Shown in pieces: positions 9,998-20,100 of a DNA stretch of 64,000 bases. The notes under the pieces were generated by a model. That model searched no databases. It was not told the origin of the DNA and was given only the letters and a program-made list of their open reading frames with translations. The stretch is from Pirellulales bacterium (GTDB taxonomy: Bacteria; Planctomycetota; Planctomycetia; Pirellulales; UBA1268), in the NCBI GenBank assembly GCA_017853835.1, contig JAFMIU010000007.1, positions 24,892-88,891 on the forward strand, written 5' to 3'. Numbering within the stretch: position 1 is the first letter of the stretch; each line of letters begins with the position of its first letter. Both the position numbers and the translations under genes were made by a program.

Positions 9998-10882
9998 ATG
10001 GCAGGAATGACCGACACGGCCGCCTCGGCATCGTCCCCGGCATTCGCTACATCGTGGCGGTCGGCCGTCCACGGGCCGGCACGGCTCTCCGACAGGCTGC
10101 GGGGCTTCGCCCGCCGCAACGCCCTGTCACTCGCCGCGGCCTTCGATCGCCGGCTCGCCGACCGGTTCGTCCGGTGCCTGTATTGCCATTACGTGTTCGA
10201 CGACCAGGCCGCCGATTTCGAGAACCTGATCACGCGGCTCAAGTCGCTGGGCACCTTCGTCACCACCGACGCCCTGCTCGACATGCTCACGGGCCGCCGG
10301 CCGGTGGATGGGAGATACTTCCACTTGTCGTTCGACGACGGCTTTCGCAACAACTTCACCAATGCGATGCCGATCCTGCGTCGGCACGGCGTGCCCGCCA
10401 TCTTCTTCGTGCCTTCGGGCCTGATCGGTGCCGACTGGGAGCGTACCCGCTCCTACTGCCTCGACGTCACGCATTATCGCACCGTCATCGAGACGCTCCG
10501 CTGGGACGATCTCAAGGCGATGCTGGACGCCGGCTTCGAGATCGGGTCGCACACCAGAACCCACGCCCGCTTCTCGGCGATGTCGGCGGAGCACGACCGC
10601 CTGAAGGACGAGATCCTCGGGTCCAAGGAGGATCTGGAGAAGGGTCTGGGGTATCGCTGCCGCTACATCTCCTGGCCGTACGGCAAGACCACCGACGCCG
10701 ATGCATCGTCGGTGGGATTCACGAAGACGGCCGGCTATGACGCCTGCTTCGGCGCCTTTCGTGGCACGGTCGTCCCCGGGGCGACGGACCGCTACCGCAT
10801 CCCGCGGCATCACTTCGAGCCCCAGTGGGTGCCGGCCCACGTCGAGTACTTCGCCCGTGGCAACATGGAGCGGGCGGGATGA
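9998..10882 (+). CDS. Polysaccharide deacetylase (NodB-type)
   Basis: 'FHLSFDDGFRNNFTNAMPILRRHGVPAIFFVPSGLI', 'GFEIGSHTRTHARFS'. TTG9992 is an alternative start. Confidence 0.85.
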   Translation: MAGMTDTAASASSPAFATSWRSAVHGPARLSDRLRGFARRNALSLAAAFDRRLADRFVRCLYCHYVFDDQAADFENLITRLKSLGTFVTTDALLDMLTGRRPVDGRYFHLSFDDGFRNNFTNAMPILRRHGVPAIFFVPSGLIGADWERTRSYCLDVTHYRTVIETLRWDDLKAMLDAGFEIGSHTRTHARFSAMSAEHDRLKDEILGSKEDLEKGLGYRCRYISWPYGKTTDADASSVGFTKTAGYDACFGAFRGTVVPGATDRYRIPRHHFEPQWVPAHVEYFARGNMERAG

Positions 10883-11664
10883 GGATCATCGTGCTCACCT
10901 GCTCGCGGCGGGGCACGGCCTCGCGCATGCTGCCCGCGCTATCCGCGTGCCCGCAACTGGTGGTCGTGCGGGTGGTGCTCGCCCACGGTGTCTCGCCGAA
11001 CGCACGTAAGCATCGCTGGCGCCGCCTCCTCAAGATCCTGCGGATTGGCCCCCTCGGTGCGCTCAACGGAATTCGGATGCGGGCGTGGTATCGTGACCCC
11101 TCGACCCCGGACGTGGAGGAACTCTGTCGCACGCACGGAGTCCCGTTTTCCGAGACACCCTTCATCAACTGCGACGAGACAATCCGCCTGTTTCGCGAGG
11201 CCGACGCCGATCTCGGCCTATCGCTCGGCAACGGCTACATCGGCGAGCGGGTGTTTTCGATTCCCCGGCACGGCATGGTCAACCTGCACTCCGAGGTGCT
11301 GCCTGCCTTTCAAGGGGCGTCGGCGGTCATCTGGCCGATCTACGAAAACGTTGCCGAGACGGGGTTCACGATTCACCAGGTCAACCGCAAGATCGACGAC
11401 GGCGACATCCTCCTTCAAGAGAAGTGGCCGATCATCTTCCGCGACAGTCTGCGGAAAACCGTCGCGGCGAACCTGGTGCCCGGGCGGGAGCGTTCCCCGG
11501 CCGCCATGGTGAAGGTCTGCACCGATTACGCCACGCTCAAGCGGCACGCCGTCAAGCAGACCGGCGGCAGGTCGTATACCACGCCGTCGTTCTGGCAGTT
11601 TCTACGGATGCTGCGGAACCATTCCCGGATGCGGGCCGCGCAGCGCGACAAAACCGCACGGTAG
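10879..11664 (+). CDS. Formyltransferase family protein
   Basis: 'GMVNLHSEVLPAFQGASAVIWPIYENVAETGFTIHQVNRKIDDGDILLQ', consistent with the formyltransferase N/H/D catalytic arrangement. Confidence 0.8.
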   Translation: MRIIVLTCSRRGTASRMLPALSACPQLVVVRVVLAHGVSPNARKHRWRRLLKILRIGPLGALNGIRMRAWYRDPSTPDVEELCRTHGVPFSETPFINCDETIRLFREADADLGLSLGNGYIGERVFSIPRHGMVNLHSEVLPAFQGASAVIWPIYENVAETGFTIHQVNRKIDDGDILLQEKWPIIFRDSLRKTVAANLVPGRERSPAAMVKVCTDYATLKRHAVKQTGGRSYTTPSFWQFLRMLRNHSRMRAAQRDKTAR

Positions 11665-11682
11665 GAAAGGATTGCCCACGCG

Positions 11683-12639
11683 ATGATCCAAGCCGTTTCC
11701 CAGGCTGAAAGCCAGCCAGTCACGCCCGAGCGCGGACCACTCAACGCTTTCTGCGTCGATCTGGAGGAATGGTTTCATTCCTTCGGCATCCGCAGCCGGT
11801 ACAACGACCCGCAGACATGGGACGACGCTCCTTCCTGCGTCGTGGCCGATACCGAAGTGCTCATGCGACTGCTCGACGACGCTGGCGCCCGCGGGACGTT
11901 CCTCACGGTCGGCTGGGTGGCGAAGAAACATCCCGATCTCATCCGCCGACTCGCCCGCGAGGGGCACGAGGTCGGGTGTCACAGCTACTGGCACCGGCTC
12001 GTGTTCGAGATGACACCGGAGGAGTTCGATCGCGATCTCGCGGACTGCCTCGCCGTGCTGCGGGACCTGACCGGCCAGCCGGTCGATACCTACCGCGCGC
12101 CCGGTTTCTCCGTGAAGACCGAGGCGTTTTGGTGCTACCCGATCATGCGGCGGCACGGCATCACGACCGACATCTCCGTCGTGCCCGCCCAGCGCGACCA
12201 CGGCGGGATCGCCAATTTCCCTCGCGATCCGTTCGTGCTGGAGACTTCAGAAGGCGACATCCGCTGCTTTCCGGTTTCGGTGATGACGATCCTCGGCCGC
12301 CGCATCCCGTTTTCAGGCGGCGGCTACATGCGGCTCTTTCCGCAGTCACTCATCCACCGCGGCTTCCGGGAAAACCACGCCCAGGGCAGGCCAGGGATGT
12401 CGTACATCCATCCGCGGGAGATCAACCCGGACCAGCCCCGACTGGAGCGGCCGCCCCTCTGGAACGCGAAAGAATCGGTCAAGTATCTCAAGTACTACAT
12501 CAACCTCGGCACTACCCGGCGCAAGCTCGCCGCAATGCTCCGCACGTTCCGCTTCGGCACGGTCCGGGAGGTTTTGTCGATCGCTCCGATTCGCGGCCGC
12601 TACTCGCTCGCGAACGGCACGCTTACCCATAGCGCCTGA
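11683..12639 (+). CDS. Polysaccharide deacetylase, XrtA/PEP-CTERM-associated DUF3473 type
   Basis: 'NAFCVDLEEWFHSFG', 'GTFLTVGWVAKKHPDLIRRLAREGHEVGCHSYWHRLVFEMTPEEF', 'TYRAPGFSV', 'FSGGGYMRLFP'. Confidence 0.85.
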   Translation: MIQAVSQAESQPVTPERGPLNAFCVDLEEWFHSFGIRSRYNDPQTWDDAPSCVVADTEVLMRLLDDAGARGTFLTVGWVAKKHPDLIRRLAREGHEVGCHSYWHRLVFEMTPEEFDRDLADCLAVLRDLTGQPVDTYRAPGFSVKTEAFWCYPIMRRHGITTDISVVPAQRDHGGIANFPRDPFVLETSEGDIRCFPVSVMTILGRRIPFSGGGYMRLFPQSLIHRGFRENHAQGRPGMSYIHPREINPDQPRLERPPLWNAKESVKYLKYYINLGTTRRKLAAMLRTFRFGTVREVLSIAPIRGRYSLANGTLTHSA

Positions 12640-12747
12640 CGTTTCATCTCGCCGCAGCACGAGATGGCTTTCGGGACATCTCGCCAGCGGTACCACGTAC
12701 GCGTTTGACTGCAGACGATTCGAGTGACACGCAATCAACAGGAGTCC

Positions 12748-14379
12748 ATGACGACGGCGATCGCCGTCGTCGGTGCCGGTCCGGCTGGCATCGTCGTCGC
12801 GCTTGAATTGGCCCGCAAGGGCCATGCGGTGCTCCTCATCGAGAGCGGCGGCAGGCTGCCCGACGAGCGGACGCAGGCACTCGGCGACGCTGCCATCGCC
12901 GACCCCGCAAAGCACGTGGCGATGGGGCTCGCCACCCGCCGGCAGATCGGCGGAGCATCGAACATCTGGGGCGGCAGGTGCGTGCCCTACGATCCGATCG
13001 ATTTCGACCGGCGGCCGTTCATCCAGGATTCCGAGTGGCCGATCGCATACGAGGCCATCGCCCCGTATTTTCAGCGGGCGAGCGACTGGTTCTTCACGGG
13101 CCGGTCAGCGTTCAATGCCCATGAGATCCCCGAGATCCGTCATCGGACGATCATTCCGGGCCTTCCCGACGGCGACGTGCTCTCGTCCTCGCTGGAGCGG
13201 TGGAGCCTGCCCACCAACTTCGGGCGACACTATGCCCGCGAACTGGCGACGACCCCGGGACTGCGGATCGCGGAGGGTCTGACCTGCGTCGAAATCGAGA
13301 CGGACTCCGCCGCCGGCGCCGTCACGGGCCTGCGCTGCCGCCGTCTCGACGGCAGCGAGGTGCGCATCCAGGCACGGCACTACATCGTCGCCTGTGGCGG
13401 CCTGGAGACGACGCGGTTGCTGCTCGCTTCACGATCGGTGATGCCCCGCGGGATCGGCAACCACTCCGATCTTCTCGGGCGATACTACATGGGGCACATC
13501 TCCGGCAAGATTGCCGACGTCGTCTTCGACACGCCCCCAAAGGAGACGGCCTACGCCTACGATCGCGATGCCGACGGCGTCTACGTCCGCCATCGCCTGT
13601 CCTTCAGTCGCGAGGCGATCCTGCGGGAGCGACTCCCGAACATCGTCGGCTGGCTCGTGAACCCGGAGATCGCGAAGCCGGAGCACGGCAGCGGTGTGCT
13701 CTCGTTCGCCTATCTCGCGCTCTCCTCGCCATTCTTCGGCAAGCGGTTCATCGCCGAGGGCATCCGGCAGGCCGCGATCGGCAATGGGCCCCGTGTGATA
13801 TGGCCCCACCTCGCCAACATGCTTCGGGACCTTCCCGCCACGGCGGTGTTCGTGCCCACGTTCGCCTATCGCCGCTTTCTCGTCCGCCGAAAAGTGCCCG
13901 GGTTCTTCGTCCGCAGCGCCGCCAATCGGTATCCACTCCAGTACCACGGGGAGCAAGTGCCGTCTCCCGAGAGTCGCGTCACGTTGTCCGACGAGTGCGA
14001 TGAGCTTGGCATGCCGCGGCTGCGAATCGACCTCCGATACTGCCGGCAGGACGTGGACGGCGTGCTGCGGGCCCATGAACTCTGGGACGCCCACCTCCGT
14101 CGCCACCGCTGCGGACGCATCGAGTACCATGCCGGAGATTTACGGGCAATGATCGAGACGCAAGCCGCCGATGGCTACCATCAGGCCGGCACCACCCGCA
14201 TGAGCCGCGACCCGGCTCACGGCGTCGTGGACGAGCACCTGCGCGTCCACGGCATCGGCAACCTGCACCTCGCCAGCAGCTCCACGTTCGTCACCAGCGG
14301 CCAAGCAAACACGACCTTCATGATCGTGGCATTCGCCCTCCGGCTGGCCGATCGGCTCCACGAGACCCTGCAGGCATGA
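12748..14379 (+). CDS. GMC-family FAD-dependent oxidoreductase
   Basis: 'AIAVVGAGPAGIVVALELARKGHAVLLIESGG'; C-terminal 'YHQAGTTRMSRDPAHGVVDEHLRVHGIGNLHLASSSTFVTSGQANTTFMIVAFALRLADRL'. An upstream ATG at 12724 is not used by name but lies in the ORF. Confidence 0.85.
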   Translation: MTTAIAVVGAGPAGIVVALELARKGHAVLLIESGGRLPDERTQALGDAAIADPAKHVAMGLATRRQIGGASNIWGGRCVPYDPIDFDRRPFIQDSEWPIAYEAIAPYFQRASDWFFTGRSAFNAHEIPEIRHRTIIPGLPDGDVLSSSLERWSLPTNFGRHYARELATTPGLRIAEGLTCVEIETDSAAGAVTGLRCRRLDGSEVRIQARHYIVACGGLETTRLLLASRSVMPRGIGNHSDLLGRYYMGHISGKIADVVFDTPPKETAYAYDRDADGVYVRHRLSFSREAILRERLPNIVGWLVNPEIAKPEHGSGVLSFAYLALSSPFFGKRFIAEGIRQAAIGNGPRVIWPHLANMLRDLPATAVFVPTFAYRRFLVRRKVPGFFVRSAANRYPLQYHGEQVPSPESRVTLSDECDELGMPRLRIDLRYCRQDVDGVLRAHELWDAHLRRHRCGRIEYHAGDLRAMIETQAADGYHQAGTTRMSRDPAHGVVDEHLRVHGIGNLHLASSSTFVTSGQANTTFMIVAFALRLADRLHETLQA

Positions 14380-15386
14380 GCCCGCCCTCGCCCATGGATG
14401 CTCCCTCGATCGAACTTGTGCCGCTCGGAGTGGCCGACCTTCGAGTCACCCGGCTTTGCTTCGGGACAGGCACGCTGTTCCGGCTCCACTCCAGCCGCCA
14501 GCGGCAGCGACTCCTTGACGCAGCCTACGCCCTCGGCATCCGGCATTTCGACACCGCGCGATCGTATGGACTCGGTGACGCGGAACGCGAGGTGGGCCGG
14601 TTCGTGGCGCGGCACCGTGGGAGTGTCACGGTCGCGACGAAGTTCGGTATGCGGGTATCGCGGACAGGCAGCCTGCTCAAGCCGTTGCAGACGGCGGCAC
14701 GGCGCGTCGTCGGCATGTTTCCCGGACTGCGGAAGCAGCTCCGCAAACGGCAACTGCCGATCATCGCTCCGAGAGCGTTCGACCTGGCAAGCGCAAAGGA
14801 CAGCCTTCAAACCAGTCTCCGGGAGCTGGCCGTCGAGCGGATCGACGTGCTGTTTCTTCACGAACCCGACCAAGGCACCGAGATCGACCCTGAACTCGCC
14901 AACTGGCTGGCGACGGCACGCGACGAAGGCCTCATTCGCACGTGGGGCCTGTCGGGGCCGCTGACATCGATTCTGGCGGTCCGGGAGCAATCGCCGGCGC
15001 TCGGCGCCGTGATGCAGTACGCGAGCGACGCCGTGTCCCGGGTAGCAGGGCCAGTACCACCCAATTGTCCCCGAGTAACGTATTCGCCGTTCGCCAACGC
15101 CCTGGAACCGATTCTGGCCACGCTGGCGCGCTCATCCTCGGCCATGCATGACTGGCAGCGCCGCCTCGATCTCCCCGCCGCCAAGGCCTCCGTGGCGGAG
15201 TTGCTCCTGACGGATTCCTGCACGGAACCGAACCGCGATCCGGTCGTGTTTTCGACAACCAGTGTTCGCCATCTGGAAACACTTGTGCAGGCCGCGTACG
15301 ATCCGGTCATGCTCGGTCGCGTGCCCGAGTTTCGCAAGTGGATCGCCAATCACATGTCATCCCCCGGCGCCGGCACAGCCGGGTGA
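14376..15386 (+). CDS. Aldo/keto reductase
   Basis: 'LCFGTGTLFRL', 'AAYALGIRHFDTARSYGLGDAEREVGRFV', 'VTVATKFGM', 'ERIDVLFLHEP'. Confidence 0.85.
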   Translation: MSPPSPMDAPSIELVPLGVADLRVTRLCFGTGTLFRLHSSRQRQRLLDAAYALGIRHFDTARSYGLGDAEREVGRFVARHRGSVTVATKFGMRVSRTGSLLKPLQTAARRVVGMFPGLRKQLRKRQLPIIAPRAFDLASAKDSLQTSLRELAVERIDVLFLHEPDQGTEIDPELANWLATARDEGLIRTWGLSGPLTSILAVREQSPALGAVMQYASDAVSRVAGPVPPNCPRVTYSPFANALEPILATLARSSSAMHDWQRRLDLPAAKASVAELLLTDSCTEPNRDPVVFSTTSVRHLETLVQAAYDPVMLGRVPEFRKWIANHMSSPGAGTAG

Positions 15387-15403
15387 TCCTGAGCCAACTG
15401 TTC

Positions 15404-15979
15404 ATGAGTCTTTCCGACCCCGCTGCCGAACGCTTCTATGCCGGCGAATATCGCACGGCACTGCCGCTCGCCAATCGGTTCGCGCGAGCGGTATGGGGCG
15501 TCGTAGCTGCGACGCTCTTTCGGCTGTCACCGATACCGTTCTTCGCCTGGCGGCGTGTCCTGCTTCGGCTGTTCGGCTCGGCCGTCGCCTCGTCGGCGAA
15601 GGTCTACCCGTCGACCCGCATCTGGGCGCCTTGGAACCTCGTGATGGAGCACGGCTCCTGCCTCGGGCCGGAGGTCTATTGCTACAACGTGGCTCCGGTG
15701 TACCTCGGCGTCGATTCGACCGCGAGCTTCCGTTCGTTTCTTTGCACCGCCAGCCACGATATCCGCCACCCTGAGCGGCCACTGATCTCAGGCCCAGTCA
15801 GGCTCGAACGGGGTGCCTACGTGTTCGCCGACACGTTCATCGGCATGAACGTGACTGTCGGCGAGGGGGCTGTGGTCGCGGCCCGGGCCGTGGTCGTCAA
15901 GGATGTGGCTCGCTTCGATGTGGTCGGAGGTAATCCAGCCCACGTCATCGGCCAACGAGTCATTCGCGGAGACGAATGA
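15404..15979 (+). CDS. WcaF-like LbH acetyltransferase
   Basis: 'RIWAPWNLVMEHGSCLGPEVYCYNV...VGEGAVVAARAVVVKDVARFDVVGGNPAHVIGQR'. Confidence 0.8.
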   Translation: MSLSDPAAERFYAGEYRTALPLANRFARAVWGVVAATLFRLSPIPFFAWRRVLLRLFGSAVASSAKVYPSTRIWAPWNLVMEHGSCLGPEVYCYNVAPVYLGVDSTASFRSFLCTASHDIRHPERPLISGPVRLERGAYVFADTFIGMNVTVGEGAVVAARAVVVKDVARFDVVGGNPAHVIGQRVIRGDE

Positions 15980-15989
15980 CAGCAGGCCC

Positions 15990-17129
15990 ATGCGAGTCCT
16001 CTTGGTCGCCAGTGCCCTTGATCCGGAGTTTGGTGGCTTGCCCGAAGCTGTTGAGCATCTGGGTGTAGCCTTGGCCGACGCCGGGCATTTCGTGACACTT
16101 GCGGGGCAAACAGGGTCCTCCGTAGAGCGAAATCCGGCAGCTCTGCCGCGGCATTCCCGATTGCAACTTCACCACGTGCGACGGCCCTGGTCCTTGGCTG
16201 GTCAGGCACAGGCTGCGAACGACCTGTTTTGCCTTGTCAAGGAATGGAGACTTTGCAGTCGTGACGGTTCGGAACCGATCGTTCACCTTCACGGCGTGTG
16301 GTCTCCCGGGATTATGGCAGCAATGGAGGCGGCATTGTCATCCCGTTCGCGGGTAGTGATCTCTCCGCACGGCATGTTGATGCGCGAGGCAATGAGAAAG
16401 AGTGCGACTTTGAAAAAGCTCGCGTGGAGTGGCTGTGTACGTCGCCAGGTATGCATGGCCGACGCCATCCACGTTACTTCACGTCAAGAAGGCGCTGATG
16501 TGGCAACTCTTCTTCCACGGGTTCAAAGCACCCGCATACCCTGGGGCATTACGCCGGCAAGCCTGCCCAAGAGGCGGTCCGATCAAAAGAGCAAGAGAAT
16601 AGCATCATTCTTGGGTCGCATGATCCCATTGAAAGGCATTGATTTGCTGATCGATGCATGGGCCATACTTGACCCTGGCGGATGGGAGCTGAATCTCGTT
16701 GGCCCTTGCGATCCACGAACAAGGCAGGGACTCATGAGGCGGATTCGAAGTCACGGCATGGAGGATCGAATCCGCCTATTACCCCCGATTCTGCGAGCCG
16801 AGCGGCGTAGTTTCTGGAACCAATCCGACCTTTTGGTGCTTCCATCGCGTTCGGAGAACTTTGGTTTGGTTGCTGGCGAGGCCTTGGCCGCGGCGGTGCC
16901 TGTGGTGACGACCACCGCCACAGCGTGGACGGAGGTGGAACGTGTCGGCTGCGGGTGGTGCGTTGCTCCTGCGTTGGCTTCGCTGGTCGAGGGTTTGCGA
17001 AACGCGACATCTCAGCCTTCATCGACGCTCGCTTCGATGGGGACGAATGGGCGGCGATGGATCGAAGAGGAGTTTAATTGGTCGCGAATCGCCGATCGAG
17101 TCGTCCGTGAGCTGTACTCGTCCATGTAA
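15990..17129 (+). CDS. Glycosyltransferase family 4
   Basis: 'GLPEAVEHLGVALADAGHFVTLAG', 'SFLGRMIPLKGIDLLIDAWA', 'LPSRSENFGLVAGEALAAAVPVVTTTAT'. Confidence 0.85.
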   Translation: MRVLLVASALDPEFGGLPEAVEHLGVALADAGHFVTLAGQTGSSVERNPAALPRHSRLQLHHVRRPWSLAGQAQAANDLFCLVKEWRLCSRDGSEPIVHLHGVWSPGIMAAMEAALSSRSRVVISPHGMLMREAMRKSATLKKLAWSGCVRRQVCMADAIHVTSRQEGADVATLLPRVQSTRIPWGITPASLPKRRSDQKSKRIASFLGRMIPLKGIDLLIDAWAILDPGGWELNLVGPCDPRTRQGLMRRIRSHGMEDRIRLLPPILRAERRSFWNQSDLLVLPSRSENFGLVAGEALAAAVPVVTTTATAWTEVERVGCGWCVAPALASLVEGLRNATSQPSSTLASMGTNGRRWIEEEFNWSRIADRVVRELYSSM

Positions 17130-17132
17130 GGG

Positions 17133-20100
17133 ATGGTGGCGAATCGAATGAAAAGCCGCGCGATACCATTCATGGGACACTGGAAAACGAGCAGAAGAGC
17201 GGCCCTGCATTGGCTGATCTGTGCCGTTCCGTTGCTTCTCGGTGTCTTGGGACCGCTTCTGCCTGTCAGCGCCGCGGAGGGCAACGACGCGATTCGATGG
17301 ACCGCCTTCCGGGAAAAGTTCACCCTCGACGGCACACCGTTGGTCTTTGCCGCCGCCGCGACCATCGAGCCGGTCGTTGATGGGAGGCTGGATGACGCGG
17401 CCTGGGAGACGGCGGTCCCGTTGACGGGCTTCGTCGAGCACCAGATGGCCGGTGACAGGGCAGTTCAGCCCGGCCAGACCTCGGTTCAATGCACCCACAG
17501 CGTCGATCGGCTTTTCTTCGCAGCGAGGTGCCAGATGACGGCACCGGGGATTGTGCGACGGGAGCTACCGCCTGGCGATCGTGATGGCGATGTTTTTATT
17601 GACGACTGCCTTGATATTCATCTTCATGTGAATGGGACGACGATGCGGTTTATTGTGACTGCCGGGGGTGCGAGAGCTGACGCTCTGGACGGTGATTCGT
17701 CCTGGAATCCGGAGTGGAGTGTGGCCGTCACGGCTCTCGAGACAGAATGGGTCGTGGAATGCTCGATCCCCTTTGCAGCACTGCAGGGACGACGCCCCCC
17801 GAACCCGGCCGATCCAGGATCGTCGCTTCGAATGAATATAGGCCGTGCAACGAGTCCGGTTCGCATCACGAGCTCGCTTTATCCCGGGTATGACGATCCG
17901 AAGCGCATGGGAGTGCTAGTCGTCGGGTCACGTGAACAGTGGGAGGCTAGGGGGAGAAGCCGCTCGGGCATTCACGTCAGCGGAGTCTCGCTCTTGCTCG
18001 ACAAGTGCCGATACGATGCATTAGATGGTTGCGCACGTGGACGAGTGAGGATGCTGGAGGCAAGTGCAACGGTCGAAAAAGCAACGAGCGAGGTGCGGGT
18101 GCGAATGAGCGTCATTGACGCGGAAGGTAGGGCTGTCATCCCCTTCGCCACGACGGAACAACTCGATACTTCGGTAATCGACTTCGACATCGACACGATG
18201 CCGCTACCGTCGGGCAGGTATCGGGTTGTCGTCGATGTTGTGAATCAGGATGGCACAGTGCTTCATCAAGCAAGCCAAGACTTCGTTCGGCTTCAAGACG
18301 AGCGTGTCCCTCGGTCCGGCAGTATCCCGATGAGCATCGACCTGCCACAGGCCTCGGCAGCGATGATCTGCAAAGAAACACCGCTGCCAGTGTATGCGGG
18401 GATTCCCATGCCTCGTGGGGCGGCCGACGAGGCGACGTCGTATCAGGTGTTTGATGCGGCGGGGCGGGAGTTGCCCTGTCAGGTCGAGGCACTCACACGC
18501 TGGGCTCCCCGTGGAAGTACGCAGTGGCTCGGCGTGAGGTTCATGGCCGACTCTTTAGACGCAGACAATTGTACGCTCGTCTATTCTGAAGGGCACAAGG
18601 CGACCTCGCCGGAGCAGTCGGCTCTTGTTCGCCGAGTGGAAGGATGTGTTGTCGTAGACACCGGGCCTTTGCGTTTTGAAGTGAGCGAGAATGCATTCGA
18701 TGGCTTACATCGAGTGTGGCTTGATTGCAATGAGGATGGCGTTGTGAGCGACGACGAGCAGCTGCTTGCCGACGCACCCGTGGGTCCGTTCGTTTGCGAT
18801 GAGAACGGCACGGTTTACTACGCCCGAAATGATCGCGACCCTGAGATTACCGTCGAGGACGCGGGGCCGATGTGTGTCGTCATCCGGTGTGCAGGATGGT
18901 ATGTCGCCGAGGACGGCGGACGCGTCTGTCGCCACGTCACCAGGATCGTCGCGCACGCCGGCCTTTCTTGGCTGAAGGTTTTTCACACAGTTGTGTTTTG
19001 TGCTGACTCGAGGGAAACCGCGATCTCCGACATTGCCTGGCCGATGAAGGTCCGTGAGGCAGTGAGTTCGGCACGATTCGGTGGTGAGTCTCGGCCTTAT
19101 GAGACTGCTCTTGAACACGGCATGGTTTTGTCGTTGCTTCAACATGAACGGGACTCATATCAAATCAATCGATTCCGCGAAAATTCCCCGCATTTCGTCA
19201 AGAAGATGTCGGAGAATCGCACGGCTGGCGGCTGGGCGGAGTTGAGAGGTGGACGTAGCGCGATCTCTATTGGTCTTAGGCACTTCGCCGACCTGTATCC
19301 GAAGGAGTTGGAGGCTAGCAGCGACACGCTGACCCTTCACATATGGCCGAAGCACGGCATCGACAAGGTCATCAAGCCGCCAACCGATGAGAACCTGTCG
19401 GAGTTGTGGTTCCTTCATCATCGAAGACTGTTAGATTTCCAAGTGCCAAAATGGTTCTCGGACTTTCAGTCCGCGGGTCCATTCACGAACGAGGAGCACG
19501 AGGCGTCACGGCATCGCTACGTTCGGGCCTCGGCGAACACAAATGGTATGGGCGTAGCACGTACCCATGAACTCTTTATCAACTTCCGTGTGCCCGAACG
19601 AGATACTGTGCGATCCGTGTGGACCTTCGTGAATTCACCGGCTTTTGCGGCCGCCAGTCCTCAGTGGATGTGCGGGACAGGTGTTTTTGGGCCGATCGAA
19701 CCGGTCGATCACAAAACTTTTGCCGTGGTGGAGCAGGCCATCGATGCACGGTTTGACAGCGAGAGGGCCATCGAAAAGTTCTCGAGCGGAATGTTCAATT
19801 TCGGAGGATCGACTTCGTACTTCAAGCCGGAGTTCGGCTCTTATGACCAACTTGATCGGCCCTGGCGGCTTACGCATCACGGGGCCCCCCGCGCGCCGTG
19901 GTTGCTTTTCGCACGAAGCGGACTCCGGAAGCACGCGGAATACGCGCTCCGGAACGGAGGGTGGTGCGCCGATCTTGGGTACTGTCATTACTCGCATCCC
20001 GCTCTGGAGCGTGAGGGCATCGATGGCAAAGTGAGGGGTGGGCAGTGCGACTACAAGGGGATCGTTCCCTGGTCGAGGGGCGGCAGGGTCATGGATTACA

